DNA of 7,403 bases, from NCBI GenBank assembly GCA_022709995.1, contig JAKLHU010000096.1:1-7403 (forward strand), given 5' to 3'. How positions within the stretch are numbered: the first letter of the stretch is position 1; each line of letters opens with the position of its first letter. The DNA comes from Verrucomicrobiota bacterium (lineage in GTDB: Bacteria; Verrucomicrobiota; Lentisphaeria; Oligosphaerales; Oligosphaeraceae). The translations under genes were made by a program, and so were the position numbers. The notes below the pieces were generated by a model. The model worked only from the letters and a program-made list of their open reading frames with translations. It made no database searches and was not told the origin of the DNA. Below are positions 1 to 5,317 of the stretch, one piece after another.

Positions 1-1
1 T

Positions 2-58
2 CTGCAACAGTTATTTGACAATCCGCATATCGTCGCTAAATTGTTACCATTGAAATAA
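2..58 (+). CDS. C-terminal end of an unidentified upstream gene (partial)
   Basis: The first bases read through in frame as LQQLFDNPHIVAKLLPLK and stop at TAA 56-58. The stretch has an ordinary mix of hydrophobic and charged residues, as in the last helix of a soluble protein. It ends 27 bp before the msrA start, so the two genes could be cotranscribed. A second frame (3-53) is also open over this short distance but gives a cysteine- and tyrosine-rich peptide that looks less natural. There is too little sequence to identify the protein. Confidence 0.45.
   Translation: MQQLFDNPHIVAKLLPLK
15..42 (+). promoter_or_regulatory. possible sigma70-type promoter ahead of msrA
   Basis: A perfect TTGACA (15-20) is followed after 16 bases by TAAATT (37-42), four of six matches to TATAAT. 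Transcription would begin near position 49 and leave a leader of under 40 bases before the msrA start at 86. The site overlaps the end of the upstream reading frame. That is not unusual, but it means chance coding sequence could explain it. Confidence 0.3.
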
Positions 59-85
59 GGGATGCAATTTCGAACGGTGACAGTC

Positions 86-676
86 ATGAAAAAAACGATG
101 ATGACGATAATAATGGCGCTCCTGGCCCTGGGCTGCGGAGCGGGAGGCGGCGAACAGCGGGAGGTGAAACAGAAGGCGATGGAGACGAATGCGGAGATCC
201 GGACGGCCACTTTTGCCGGCGGCTGCTTCTGGTGCGTGGAGGAGCTGCTGCGCCGGCAGCCCGGGGTGCTGGCCGCCATCAGCGGCTATGCCGGCGGCGC
301 CGTCGACCACCCGACCTACCGACAAGTCTGCACCGGCGACACCGGTCACGCCGAAACCGTCCAGGTCCTCTATGACCCAAAACTGACCGACTTTGAAACG
401 CTGGCGCGATTCTTCCTCGAAATCCACGACCCGACCCAGGAGGACCGGCAGGGCCCCGACCGCGGCAGCCAGTACCGCTCCGTCATCTTCTACCAGCAGG
501 AAGCCGAAAAGCAAATCGCGGCCAAACTGCTGGACATCCTGCGCCGCCAGGGCCTCGACGTCAAAACCGCCATCGAACCAATCGAGCGCTTCTGGAAGGC
601 CGAAGACGACCACCAGGACTATTATGAAAAAACCGGCAAGGCGCCTTACTGCCATCGCTGGCAGAAGCGCTTCTGA
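86..676 (+). CDS. msrA: peptide-methionine (S)-S-oxide reductase MsrA, probable lipoprotein
   Basis: MsrA reduces methionine-S-sulfoxide in oxidised proteins back to methionine, using a catalytic cysteine that is regenerated by thioredoxin or a partner cysteine. The family signature GGCFWCVEE lies at residues 45-53, with nucleophile Cys47. The DHQDYY motif near the C-terminus and the following PYC are also typical and may supply a recycling cysteine. The 196-residue length is a normal MsrA core plus about 40 N-terminal residues. That extension has lysines at 2-3, a hydrophobic stretch and LALGC ending at Cys17. This looks like a slightly degenerate lipobox and suggests an exported, membrane-anchored enzyme repairing envelope proteins. 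I chose ATG 86 because GGTGA (76-80) sits 5 bases upstream and the signal peptide starts properly there. ATG 62 would add eight residues before the signal. No msrB is visible beside it. Confidence 0.93.
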   Translation: MKKTMMTIIMALLALGCGAGGGEQREVKQKAMETNAEIRTATFAGGCFWCVEELLRRQPGVLAAISGYAGGAVDHPTYRQVCTGDTGHAETVQVLYDPKLTDFETLARFFLEIHDPTQEDRQGPDRGSQYRSVIFYQQEAEKQIAAKLLDILRRQGLDVKTAIEPIERFWKAEDDHQDYYEKTGKAPYCHRWQKRF

Positions 677-697
677 ATAACCTAACCTTCATCGCAA

Positions 698-760
698 TCA
701 AACTGCCAGAATGGCCTTTCCGAATATATATCTTGGCATTTCCAAAATGGCATGCGCCGC
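698..760 (-). pseudogene. decayed duplicate of the 3' end of a quinone oxidoreductase gene
   Basis: Read on the minus strand, this stretch gives AAHAILEMPRYIFGKAILAV and then a TGA stop at 700-698. The C-terminus of the intact oxidoreductase at 865-1824 reads AAHAILERQENIGKVILTVAG. With one gap, about 13 of 19 residues agree. The first 20 bases (741-760) are identical to 911-930, exactly 170 bp away. Similarity ends abruptly at 760: the preceding codons read GIARSDY, unlike the intact gene's LPMAEVA. It is therefore an isolated 3' remnant, left either by a partial tandem duplication or by replacement of the original tail through recombination. It is AT-richer than the intact gene and is not expected to be expressed as protein. 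Confidence 0.6.
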
Positions 761-762
761 AT

Positions 763-792
763 AGTCGCTCCGGGCTATCCCCCATAGCGACT
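763..792. repeat. inverted repeat AGTCGCT / AGCGACT with an alternative inner hairpin
   Basis: AGTCGCT (763-769) and AGCGACT (786-792) are perfect 7-bp inverted arms around 16 bases. An alternative, mutually exclusive hairpin GCTAT-CCCCC-ATAGC (774-788) shares three bases of the right arm. It lies between two convergent genes, where a bidirectional terminator would be useful. No T-run follows on either strand, so termination is only a possibility. Confidence 0.35.
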
Positions 793-800
793 CACCTGCT

Positions 801-840
801 CATCGACGTTCATCGGTGTTCATCGGTGTTCATCGGTGGT
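801..840. repeat. four tandem copies of a 10-bp unit, CATCGGTGTT
   Basis: The four consecutive units are CATCGACGTT, CATCGGTGTT, CATCGGTGTT and CATCGGTGGT, so the inner two are perfect and the outer ones differ by two and one bases. It lies in the convergent spacer between msrA and the oxidoreductase. On the opposite strand it reads as AACCACCGATG followed by repeated AACACCGATG. From memory, this kind of short element recurs in intergenic DNA of planctomycete- and verrucomicrobia-like genomes; I could not check that here. The unit is too short, with no spacers, for a CRISPR. Confidence 0.75.
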
Positions 841-856
841 TCAAAATAAACCACCG
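834..856. terminator. hairpin at the 3' end of the oxidoreductase gene, possible terminator
   Basis: CGGTGGTT (834-841) pairs perfectly with AACCACCG (849-856) around the 7-base loop CAAAATA. It begins 9 bp beyond the stop codon of the leftward oxidoreductase gene, and its left arm is the last unit of the tandem repeat. No T-tract follows in either direction, so it may protect a 3' end or simply be part of the repeat element rather than being an intrinsic terminator. Confidence 0.4.
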
Positions 857-864
857 CGCCGACC

Positions 865-1824
865 TCAGCCCGCGACCGTGAGAATGACCTTGCCGATGTT
901 CTCCTGGCGCTCCAAAATGGCATGCGCCGCGGCCACTTCCGCCATCGGAAGGACCCGATGGACGACGGTCTTGATGGCGCCAGCGGCGATTTTCGGCCAG
1001 CAGTCCTTTTCCAGGGCCCGGAGCACGGCGGCCTTCATCTCCTCGGTCCGGCTGCGCAACGTGCTGCCGATGAGGCGGATGCGCTTCTTATAAAGCACGT
1101 CGAGCGGCAATTCGGCGCGATTGCCGGCGAGGGCGGCGATCAGCACCCACCGGCCCCAGGGCGCCATCTTGGCGATATGCTCTCCCAAAGCCGGCCCGGC
1201 CGCGCAGTCGAGGGCGATGTCGACGGGATTGGCCTCCAGGACGGCGCCCAGGTCTTCGGTCTTGCGGTTCACGACGAGGTCGGCGCCGATGGTCTTGACA
1301 AAGGCGGCCTTTTCCGGTGAGCCGACGGTGGTGATGACTTTGCACCCGGCCTGTTTGGCCAGCTGGATCGCGGCCAGGCCCACGCCGCTGGCGCCGGCCT
1401 GGATGAAGACGACATCGCCGGCCTTCATGCCGGCCTCCACCACCAGATTCAGATACGCGGTCGCAAACACCTCGGGAAGTCCGGCCGCCGCCGTCAGGTC
1501 CAGTCCTGCCGGCGCCGGCAGGACCAGGCTGGCCGGCGCCGACACCTTTTCGGCATAGCCGCCGCCGCCGAGCAAAGCACAGACCTGGTCGCCACGACGC
1601 CAGCGCGATCCGGCCGGCGCTTCCAGAACGCGGCCGGAGACCTCCAGGCCCGGCCATTCCGGCCAGCCGGGCGGCGAGGGATAATCGCCGCGGCGCTGCA
1701 GCAAATCGGCGCGGTTCAACCCGGCCGCCGCAATCGCAATCAGGACATCGCCCTCGCCGCGAACGGGCTCGGCGACTTCCCGCCAGACAAAATTCTTGTT
1801 CGCATCAATCAACATGGCATGCAT
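865..1824 (-). CDS. zinc-free NAD(P)H quinone oxidoreductase, PIG3-type MDR family
   Basis: This is a medium-chain dehydrogenase/reductase of 319 residues, the usual family length. Such enzymes reduce quinones, enones or related activated double bonds with NADPH in the cytoplasm. The GroES-like N-terminal domain carries AGLNRADLLQRRGDYPSPPG (34-53), typical of the PIG3 (TP53I3) branch. The Rossmann domain has AGASGVG at 143-149 followed by LAAIQLAKQAG. GSTLRSRT (253-260) is another PIG3-branch hallmark. The cysteine and histidine ligands of zinc alcohol dehydrogenases are absent. I chose ATG 1824 because AAGGAA lies about nine bases upstream; ATG 1815 is further from it. It follows the serine hydrolase gene after 91 bp on the same strand and may be the last gene of that operon. 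A fragment similar to its 3' end lies just downstream at 698-760. The true substrate is unknown. Confidence 0.9.
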   Translation of the reverse strand: MHAMLIDANKNFVWREVAEPVRGEGDVLIAIAAAGLNRADLLQRRGDYPSPPGWPEWPGLEVSGRVLEAPAGSRWRRGDQVCALLGGGGYAEKVSAPASLVLPAPAGLDLTAAAGLPEVFATAYLNLVVEAGMKAGDVVFIQAGASGVGLAAIQLAKQAGCKVITTVGSPEKAAFVKTIGADLVVNRKTEDLGAVLEANPVDIALDCAAGPALGEHIAKMAPWGRWVLIAALAGNRAELPLDVLYKKRIRLIGSTLRSRTEEMKAAVLRALEKDCWPKIAAGAIKTVVHRVLPMAEVAAAHAILERQENIGKVILTVAG

Positions 1825-1870
1825 GAAGCAACATTCCTTTCCAAATTGGATTCTCCTGGCCGCTGGCCCT

Positions 1871-1886
1871 CCGGCGCCGGCGCCGG
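1871..1886. repeat. perfect 16-bp GC palindrome between hydrolase and oxidoreductase genes
   Basis: CCGGCGCCGGCGCCGG reads the same on both strands and lies in the 91-bp gap between the stop of the hydrolase gene and the start of the oxidoreductase gene. No T-run follows on the minus strand. It may be a stem in the polycistronic message or a by-product of strong GC bias (the CCGGCG word is common throughout the window). Confidence 0.4.
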
Positions 1887-1915
1887 TCCGAGCCCCGCAG
1901 CCAGGCGGCGCGCCG

Positions 1916-3049
1916 TCACCAATGCCGCGGTGTCAGCCCGAGAACGCGGGAAATACGGTCGCGAACCGGATGGTCGGGATGGCGGGGCGACAGCTTGTTC
2001 TTGGTAAAGCCCAGGGCCAGGCCGGTTTTCCGGTCGGCCAGCCCCTCGGCGCCGCCCGCGCCGCCATGCCCGAACGTCCGCCCGAGGTCGTCCTCCGGGC
2101 CGGCCAAGACATAGCCGAGGCCGAATTTATTCCAGCAGCCGCCCGGCGGAATCGGGTCGTCCGCATGCCGCCGCAACACCGTCGCCCGGTCCAAAGTCGC
2201 CGAGGTCAGCAGCTGGACGCCGTCGCCACCGGACAGCAAGGCGGCGTAGTGCCGGGCCAGGGCGGTCGCCGTGGCAAAGCCGTTAGCCGAAGGGATAAAG
2301 CCGCGACGGACGGCTTCGCGGCCCAGGAAGGCCTCCGCCCACTGCGGTCCTTGCGCAAAGGCCGTGCCATCCAGGCCGGCGCAGCGCTCCTCGGCGGCGG
2401 CCGGCAGGCCGAACATCATCTCGTCCTCCAAGCCGAGCGGCGCGATGACCTGCTCCTGCATGACCTGCTGAAAGTGCTTGCCGGCGACGCGGCCCGCAGT
2501 TTCGCCAAGCAGCCAGGCGTAAGTCAGGCCCTGGTAGCAGCATTTTCCGCCGGGCGGCACGGCCGGCGCCATCGTCGTCAGCCGGCGGCACATCTCGTCC
2601 CAATCCGCCATTTCCGCCCAGTCTTTGGTCGGCGGGGCCAGGTGCATGCCGGTCCGATGGCTGAGGACCTGCCAGACGCGGATGTCATCCCGGCCCTGGC
2701 CGCCGAACTCCGGCCAGACCTCGGCCACGCGCGTGTCATACGAAATCAGCCTGTCCTCCACCAAGCGGTGAAACGCCGTGGTCATCACGCCCTTGCCCAC
2801 GGAGAAAATCGGAAACAGGGTCTCCGCCGTGACGGGCCTGGTGCGGGCCGGGTCGGCAAAGCCGGCGCACAGCCGGGCGGCCAGCCGGCCGTGCCGGAAC
2901 ACCGTCAGCTGGCAGCCACATTCCTCGCCGGAAGCCACCGCGTCGTCCAGAATGCCTTGCAAAACCGGCGCCAAGTCCGGCTGTTCAGCGGAGGAATCGA
3001 TGCCGGCCGGCGACTGCGACTGGCGCCGGGGCAGGGGCAGGTCTTTCAT
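1916..3049 (-). CDS. serine hydrolase, class C beta-lactamase/EstB-like family
   Basis: The 377-residue protein belongs to the beta-lactamase-related serine hydrolases, which include esterases, D-amino peptidases and carboxypeptidases as well as true beta-lactamases. The SxxK motif is SVGK with nucleophile Ser83 and Lys86. The second motif begins at Tyr172 (YQGLTYAWLLGE), where the usual YxN asparagine is replaced by glycine, as in EstB-like esterases with YHALTYGW-type motifs. The third motif is HGG at His328 in GHGGAGG, in place of KTG. No signal peptide is visible, which argues for a cytoplasmic esterase or lactonase rather than an antibiotic-resistance enzyme. ATG 3049 is preceded by GGAG and overlaps the TGA of the DUF4387 gene as ATGA, indicating translational coupling. 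An in-frame upstream start near 3127 lies inside that gene and is less likely. The substrate is probably an ester or lactone made or used by the AtuA pathway; this is inference. Confidence 0.88.
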   Translation of the reverse strand: MKDLPLPRRQSQSPAGIDSSAEQPDLAPVLQGILDDAVASGEECGCQLTVFRHGRLAARLCAGFADPARTRPVTAETLFPIFSVGKGVMTTAFHRLVEDRLISYDTRVAEVWPEFGGQGRDDIRVWQVLSHRTGMHLAPPTKDWAEMADWDEMCRRLTTMAPAVPPGGKCCYQGLTYAWLLGETAGRVAGKHFQQVMQEQVIAPLGLEDEMMFGLPAAAEERCAGLDGTAFAQGPQWAEAFLGREAVRRGFIPSANGFATATALARHYAALLSGGDGVQLLTSATLDRATVLRRHADDPIPPGGCWNKFGLGYVLAGPEDDLGRTFGHGGAGGAEGLADRKTGLALGFTKNKLSPRHPDHPVRDRISRVLGLTPRHW

Positions 3050-3351
3050 ACGATCTCCATGGCCCCGAGGGGAAAGTGCTGCTGGCTGCCATACACGTCC
3101 GTGTCGCCGGGGCCGCCAGAGCCGCATCGGCGCGGAATCACGACCTTGACCGTCAGAATCCGTCGGAACGGCTTAATGTGAATGCGCGCCGGATCGGCGT
3201 CGTACAGAGCGCCAATGGCCGCCGGCGTGAAAGTGGCCGCCTGTAGGACGCGCTCGTAGTCCGCGGCCGTCCGGAACATCAGGTCAACCGTGAGCTGAAA
3301 CGGGCCGGCATTCTTGCTGCGGCAGACAAACGCCAAGTCATAAATCCGCAT
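3046..3351 (-). CDS. DUF4387 family protein
   Basis: This 101-residue protein matches what I recall of DUF4387: RSKNAGPF (11-18) early in the chain, then the late motif GDTDVYGSQQH (82-92), with a length of about 100 residues. The biochemical function of the family is not established. Such proteins are often encoded beside or fused to AtuA/DUF1446 proteins, as here, which suggests they form one functional unit. ATG 3351 is preceded by a perfect GGAGG (3365-3361) at nine bases. An in-frame TTG at 3360 lies only one base past that site and so cannot use it. Its start overlaps the AtuA-like gene by 14 bp and its TGA overlaps the hydrolase ATG by 4 bp. There is no signal peptide or membrane segment. 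Confidence 0.88.
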   Translation of the reverse strand: MRIYDLAFVCRSKNAGPFQLTVDLMFRTAADYERVLQAATFTPAAIGALYDADPARIHIKPFRRILTVKVVIPRRCGSGGPGDTDVYGSQQHFPLGAMEIV

Positions 3352-4714
3352 GGCCGCCAACCTCCACGATCACAAATGGGAAATCAAGTTCAAGTCCGGT
3401 CGTGTCCAACAGATGATACAACGCAAAGTCGAAGACCTCGCCGCCGTGGAAGTCAGAGGGCGAGAAGGGGAACGCCAGGTTGCCGGCGGTGGCCTTACGA
3501 TTCGGAAAGGCCTGGTGCAGCGCACTGGAGCGCGCCAGGCTGAGCACCGTGTCGGCAATTTCCTGGGTCGGGCCGATCGCCTCGATCAGCAGACCCGCCT
3601 CCCGTGGCAGCGGTTCCGGCGGCGCTTCCAGGCCGCCGCTGACGGCATCCACGCCATAGCGCAGGAAGCGCAACGCATAATCGCCGCTGACGCCGGCCAT
3701 GCTGGTCGCCACCGCGGCCCGGACGCCGTGTTCGATGGCGTCCAGGGAGGCGATGGCGACCGGGTCGCGCACGCCGGCGATCGTGATGGTCCGCCAGCCG
3801 CGCCGCACCGCCCCTTCCAGTTTCAAGGTCGGCTTCGCCGCCGGCGCCAGCGTCGTCCCGCGCACGGTCACGCCGCGTTCGCCAGCCGGCGTGAACTCCG
3901 CCTGCCGCATGTCGATCATGCCTTCCGGCTCATAAAAGCATTCCGGGTCCGGCTGCTCGTACAACGAATGCGCGGCCACCGAGTCCGGCGAGCATTTCCG
4001 GATGGGATTCGGCGGCTCCACGGTCATGGCGTCGCGCCGCAAAGTGACGACCAGGGAGTCGTTGGCGCCGACCGGCCGCGCGCACAAAGCGCCGCATTCG
4101 GCGATCTTGGCGGCGTGCAAGGCCAGCCCGGCCGGAAAACCATGCATGATCGGATACGCCGCAAACACGGCCGTGTCACAACACCGCCCCGACAAAATCA
4201 CGTCCGCGCCCGACTGCAACGCCCGGATGATCGGTTCGGTGCCGAACTGGGCGACCGGATGCGCCAACTGGTCCAGGCAGGCCGGATCAAACTCCGGGGC
4301 GCCGCCGCACGGGGTCAGGCGGCCTTGCGCCGCCCATTGGCGAAGCTGGCCAATGTCAAGGTCGGAGTAGACGACGGCGACCGTGAAGCGCAGCTTCTTC
4401 TCCGCCGCGATTTCCCGAAGCACCTCAAGCGTGGCATCGACATGCGGCCTGGCTCCGGAGCCGCCGGCGCTGCCGATGATCAGCGGAAGCTTCCGGTCCA
4501 GGGCCGCCGGCAGGGCCAAGGCCAGGTCGCGCTTGACCTGCAACCGTTTGACAAAGCCCTTGCCGCTGCCCAGATAATACGGCCCCGGGTCGGTCGAGCC
4601 GGCGTCCACCCCGATGAAATCAAGCGGTCCGGCCAGGGCGTTGGCAAGGCTCTCCGGAGCATAGCCGTAACCCAGCATGCCGCACAAGGACAAATAGCGG
4701 ATTTCCTCTTTCAT
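3338..4714 (-). CDS. AtuA-family protein (DUF1446, acyclic terpene utilisation family)
   Basis: The 458-residue protein matches the AtuA/DUF1446 family, named for a gene of the citronellol/geraniol pathway in Pseudomonas; its reaction is still unassigned. Visible motifs are GVDAGSTDPGPYYLG (35-49), the glycine loop GSAGGSG (81-87), GADVILSGRCCDTA (169-182) and HAAKIAECGALC (200-211). The glycine-rich loops suggest a phosphate- or nucleotide-binding site, which is inference. It ends after the AtuA core, without the C-terminal extension of longer homologues; the separate DUF4387 gene may supply that part. ATG 4714 begins the conserved region MKEEIRYL; a GGGGA about eleven bases upstream is a weak ribosome site. 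A TTG at 4747 would add residues without a ribosome site. It is the first gene of the leftward operon. The family name does not prove terpene catabolism here; no acyl-CoA carboxylase genes of the Atu pathway are in view. Confidence 0.88.
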   Translation of the reverse strand: MKEEIRYLSLCGMLGYGYAPESLANALAGPLDFIGVDAGSTDPGPYYLGSGKGFVKRLQVKRDLALALPAALDRKLPLIIGSAGGSGARPHVDATLEVLREIAAEKKLRFTVAVVYSDLDIGQLRQWAAQGRLTPCGGAPEFDPACLDQLAHPVAQFGTEPIIRALQSGADVILSGRCCDTAVFAAYPIMHGFPAGLALHAAKIAECGALCARPVGANDSLVVTLRRDAMTVEPPNPIRKCSPDSVAAHSLYEQPDPECFYEPEGMIDMRQAEFTPAGERGVTVRGTTLAPAAKPTLKLEGAVRRGWRTITIAGVRDPVAIASLDAIEHGVRAAVATSMAGVSGDYALRFLRYGVDAVSGGLEAPPEPLPREAGLLIEAIGPTQEIADTVLSLARSSALHQAFPNRKATAGNLAFPFSPSDFHGGEVFDFALYHLLDTTGLELDFPFVIVEVGGHADL

Positions 4715-4846
4715 GAACAACGCGTCCCCGGGACCTGACTTCGGCAAAATGACACGAAAAACAATGTTATATCAAATGTAATGGCACATCGCCGCTTTTG
4801 CCAGCGACCGACCGGTCCGCAAAGCCATTTTGGGCGATCCTGTGTC

Positions 4847-4861
4847 CCTTCGCCGCGAAGG
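4847..4861. repeat. short perfect hairpin CCTTCG-CCG-CGAAGG
   Basis: Six-base arms surround a three-base loop. There is no following T-run, and it is not at the end of a recognised gene, so its role is unknown. Confidence 0.4.
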
Positions 4862-4881
4862 CCATCTCAGAATTTATTCCG

Positions 4882-4915
4882 CTGCCGCGGCTTCGGATTG
4901 CCCGGGATGCGGCAG
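4882..4915. repeat. inverted repeat CTGCCGC / GCGGCAG
   Basis: CTGCCGC (4882-4888) and GCGGCAG (4909-4915) are perfect 7-base inverted arms around a 20-base interior containing CCCGGG. It lies about 50 bp upstream of the putative higBA promoter. It could be a protein-binding site or an RNA stem; nothing further can be said. Confidence 0.4.
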
Positions 4916-4959
4916 TGTGGGATTACCAGTGGAATTTCCGCCCCGTGTCGCTGCCAGCG

Positions 4960-4987
4960 TTGCAATATCCCAAAATGGGACTAAGTT
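4960..4987 (+). promoter_or_regulatory. putative higBA promoter with embedded palindromic operator
   Basis: TTGCAA (4960-4965) is a fair -35 box, followed after 16 bases by the poor -10 box TAAGTT (4982-4987). Between them lies TCCCA-AAA-TGGGA (4968-4980), a perfect 5-base inverted repeat around three bases. HTH antitoxins of the HigA type usually repress their own promoter by binding such palindromes, and this one is placed to block polymerase. The ten bases CCCAAAATGG (4969-4978) also occur inverted at 4825-4834, possibly a second, weaker site. The operator role is inferred from position and symmetry only. Confidence 0.35.
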
Positions 4988-5021
4988 AATTTCCAATCAC
5001 CAAAACTTGAGAACGACAGCC

Positions 5022-5306
5022 ATGCGAATCGCAGGCAAGAAAAAGCTGGTCCAGTTTATGGAGAGGCGTCCCGGTTCGGCCTCTTCTCTGCGCTCATGGG
5101 TGCAAGTTGCCGAAACATCGGAATGGAAGACGCCAACCGATATCAAGCAAACCTTCGCCAGCACCAGCTTTCTTTCCCGCAACCGCGTGGTCTTCAACAT
5201 CGGCGGCAACAGATTCCGACTCCTGGTCGTCGTCTTCTACGTACAGAAAAACGTGATTGTCAACTGGCTTGGCACTCATGCCGAATACGATATAATGAAT
5301 TTTTAG
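5022..5306 (+). CDS. higB: HigB-family toxin, RelE-superfamily mRNA interferase
   Basis: The 94-residue protein has the layout of the HigB toxin family (PF09907 type), which cleaves mRNA on the ribosome and arrests growth unless bound by HigA. Recognisable features are the N-terminal MRIAGKKKLVQF, tryptophans 26 and 35, the DIK segment at 40-42, the central strand NRVVFNIGGNRFRL (54-67) and the C-terminal GTHAEYD (84-90). All are at the positions expected for a complete toxin, so it appears intact. I chose ATG 5022 because family homology begins at that methionine. The same frame is open back to 4830, but that extension has no family similarity. The ribosome site is weak (GAGAA about eleven bases upstream), which would keep toxin synthesis below that of the antitoxin. 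Its TAG stop overlaps the antitoxin's ribosome site. Confidence 0.9.
   Translation: MRIAGKKKLVQFMERRPGSASSLRSWVQVAETSEWKTPTDIKQTFASTSFLSRNRVVFNIGGNRFRLLVVVFYVQKNVIVNWLGTHAEYDIMNF
5269..5296 (+). promoter_or_regulatory. near-consensus promoter inside the end of higB, ahead of higA
   Basis: TTGGCA (5269-5274, five of six) and a perfect TATAAT (5291-5296) are separated by 16 bases. Transcription would begin near 5303, just ahead of the AGGAGG of higA, giving an antitoxin-only message with a very short leader. The bases also encode the conserved GTHAEYDI of HigB, so part of the match may be coincidental. Confidence 0.5.
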
Positions 5307-5310
5307 GAGG
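5305..5310 (+). promoter_or_regulatory. strong ribosome-binding site for higA overlapping the higB stop
   Basis: A perfect AGGAGG lies seven bases before ATG 5318 and includes the last two bases of the higB TAG codon. The contrast with the weak site ahead of higB favours antitoxin translation. Confidence 0.8.
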
Positions 5311-5317
5311 TGGCAGC

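Larger units (their letters stand above)
4715..5021. other. divergent intergenic region between the AtuA operon and higBA
   Basis: No convincing gene is seen in these 307 bases; the short open frames here do not resemble proteins and have no ribosome sites. The AT-rich part at 4741-4790 is where a leftward promoter for the AtuA operon would lie. TTGATA (minus strand, 4775-4770) followed after 15 bases by TGTCAT (4754-4749) is a poor candidate. The middle holds two inverted repeats (4847-4861 and 4882-4915), and the right part carries the putative higBA promoter and operator. Confidence 0.6.

Noticed and set aside
801..840. CRISPR-like array
   Set aside because: The 10-bp units abut with no spacers and no cas gene is present.
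1871..1886. intrinsic terminator between the hydrolase and oxidoreductase genes
   Set aside because: The palindrome is perfect, but no T-run follows on the minus strand, so I kept it only as a repeat.
1796..3181. 461-codon open frame on the + strand
   Set aside because: It lies antisense to the serine hydrolase, whose motifs are clear. The translation is arginine-, glycine- and alanine-rich without domain character, as expected from GC-rich antisense sequence.
3350..4738. 462-codon open frame on the + strand
   Set aside because: It mirrors the AtuA-family gene in the opposite direction and reads as arginine- and glutamine-rich shadow sequence with no recognisable motif.
4830..5021. N-terminal extension of HigB, including a CPGCG motif
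   Set aside because: The similarity to HigB begins exactly at the methionine at 5022 and toxins of this family are about 90-100 residues. A lone CxxC without context does not indicate a zinc ribbon gene.
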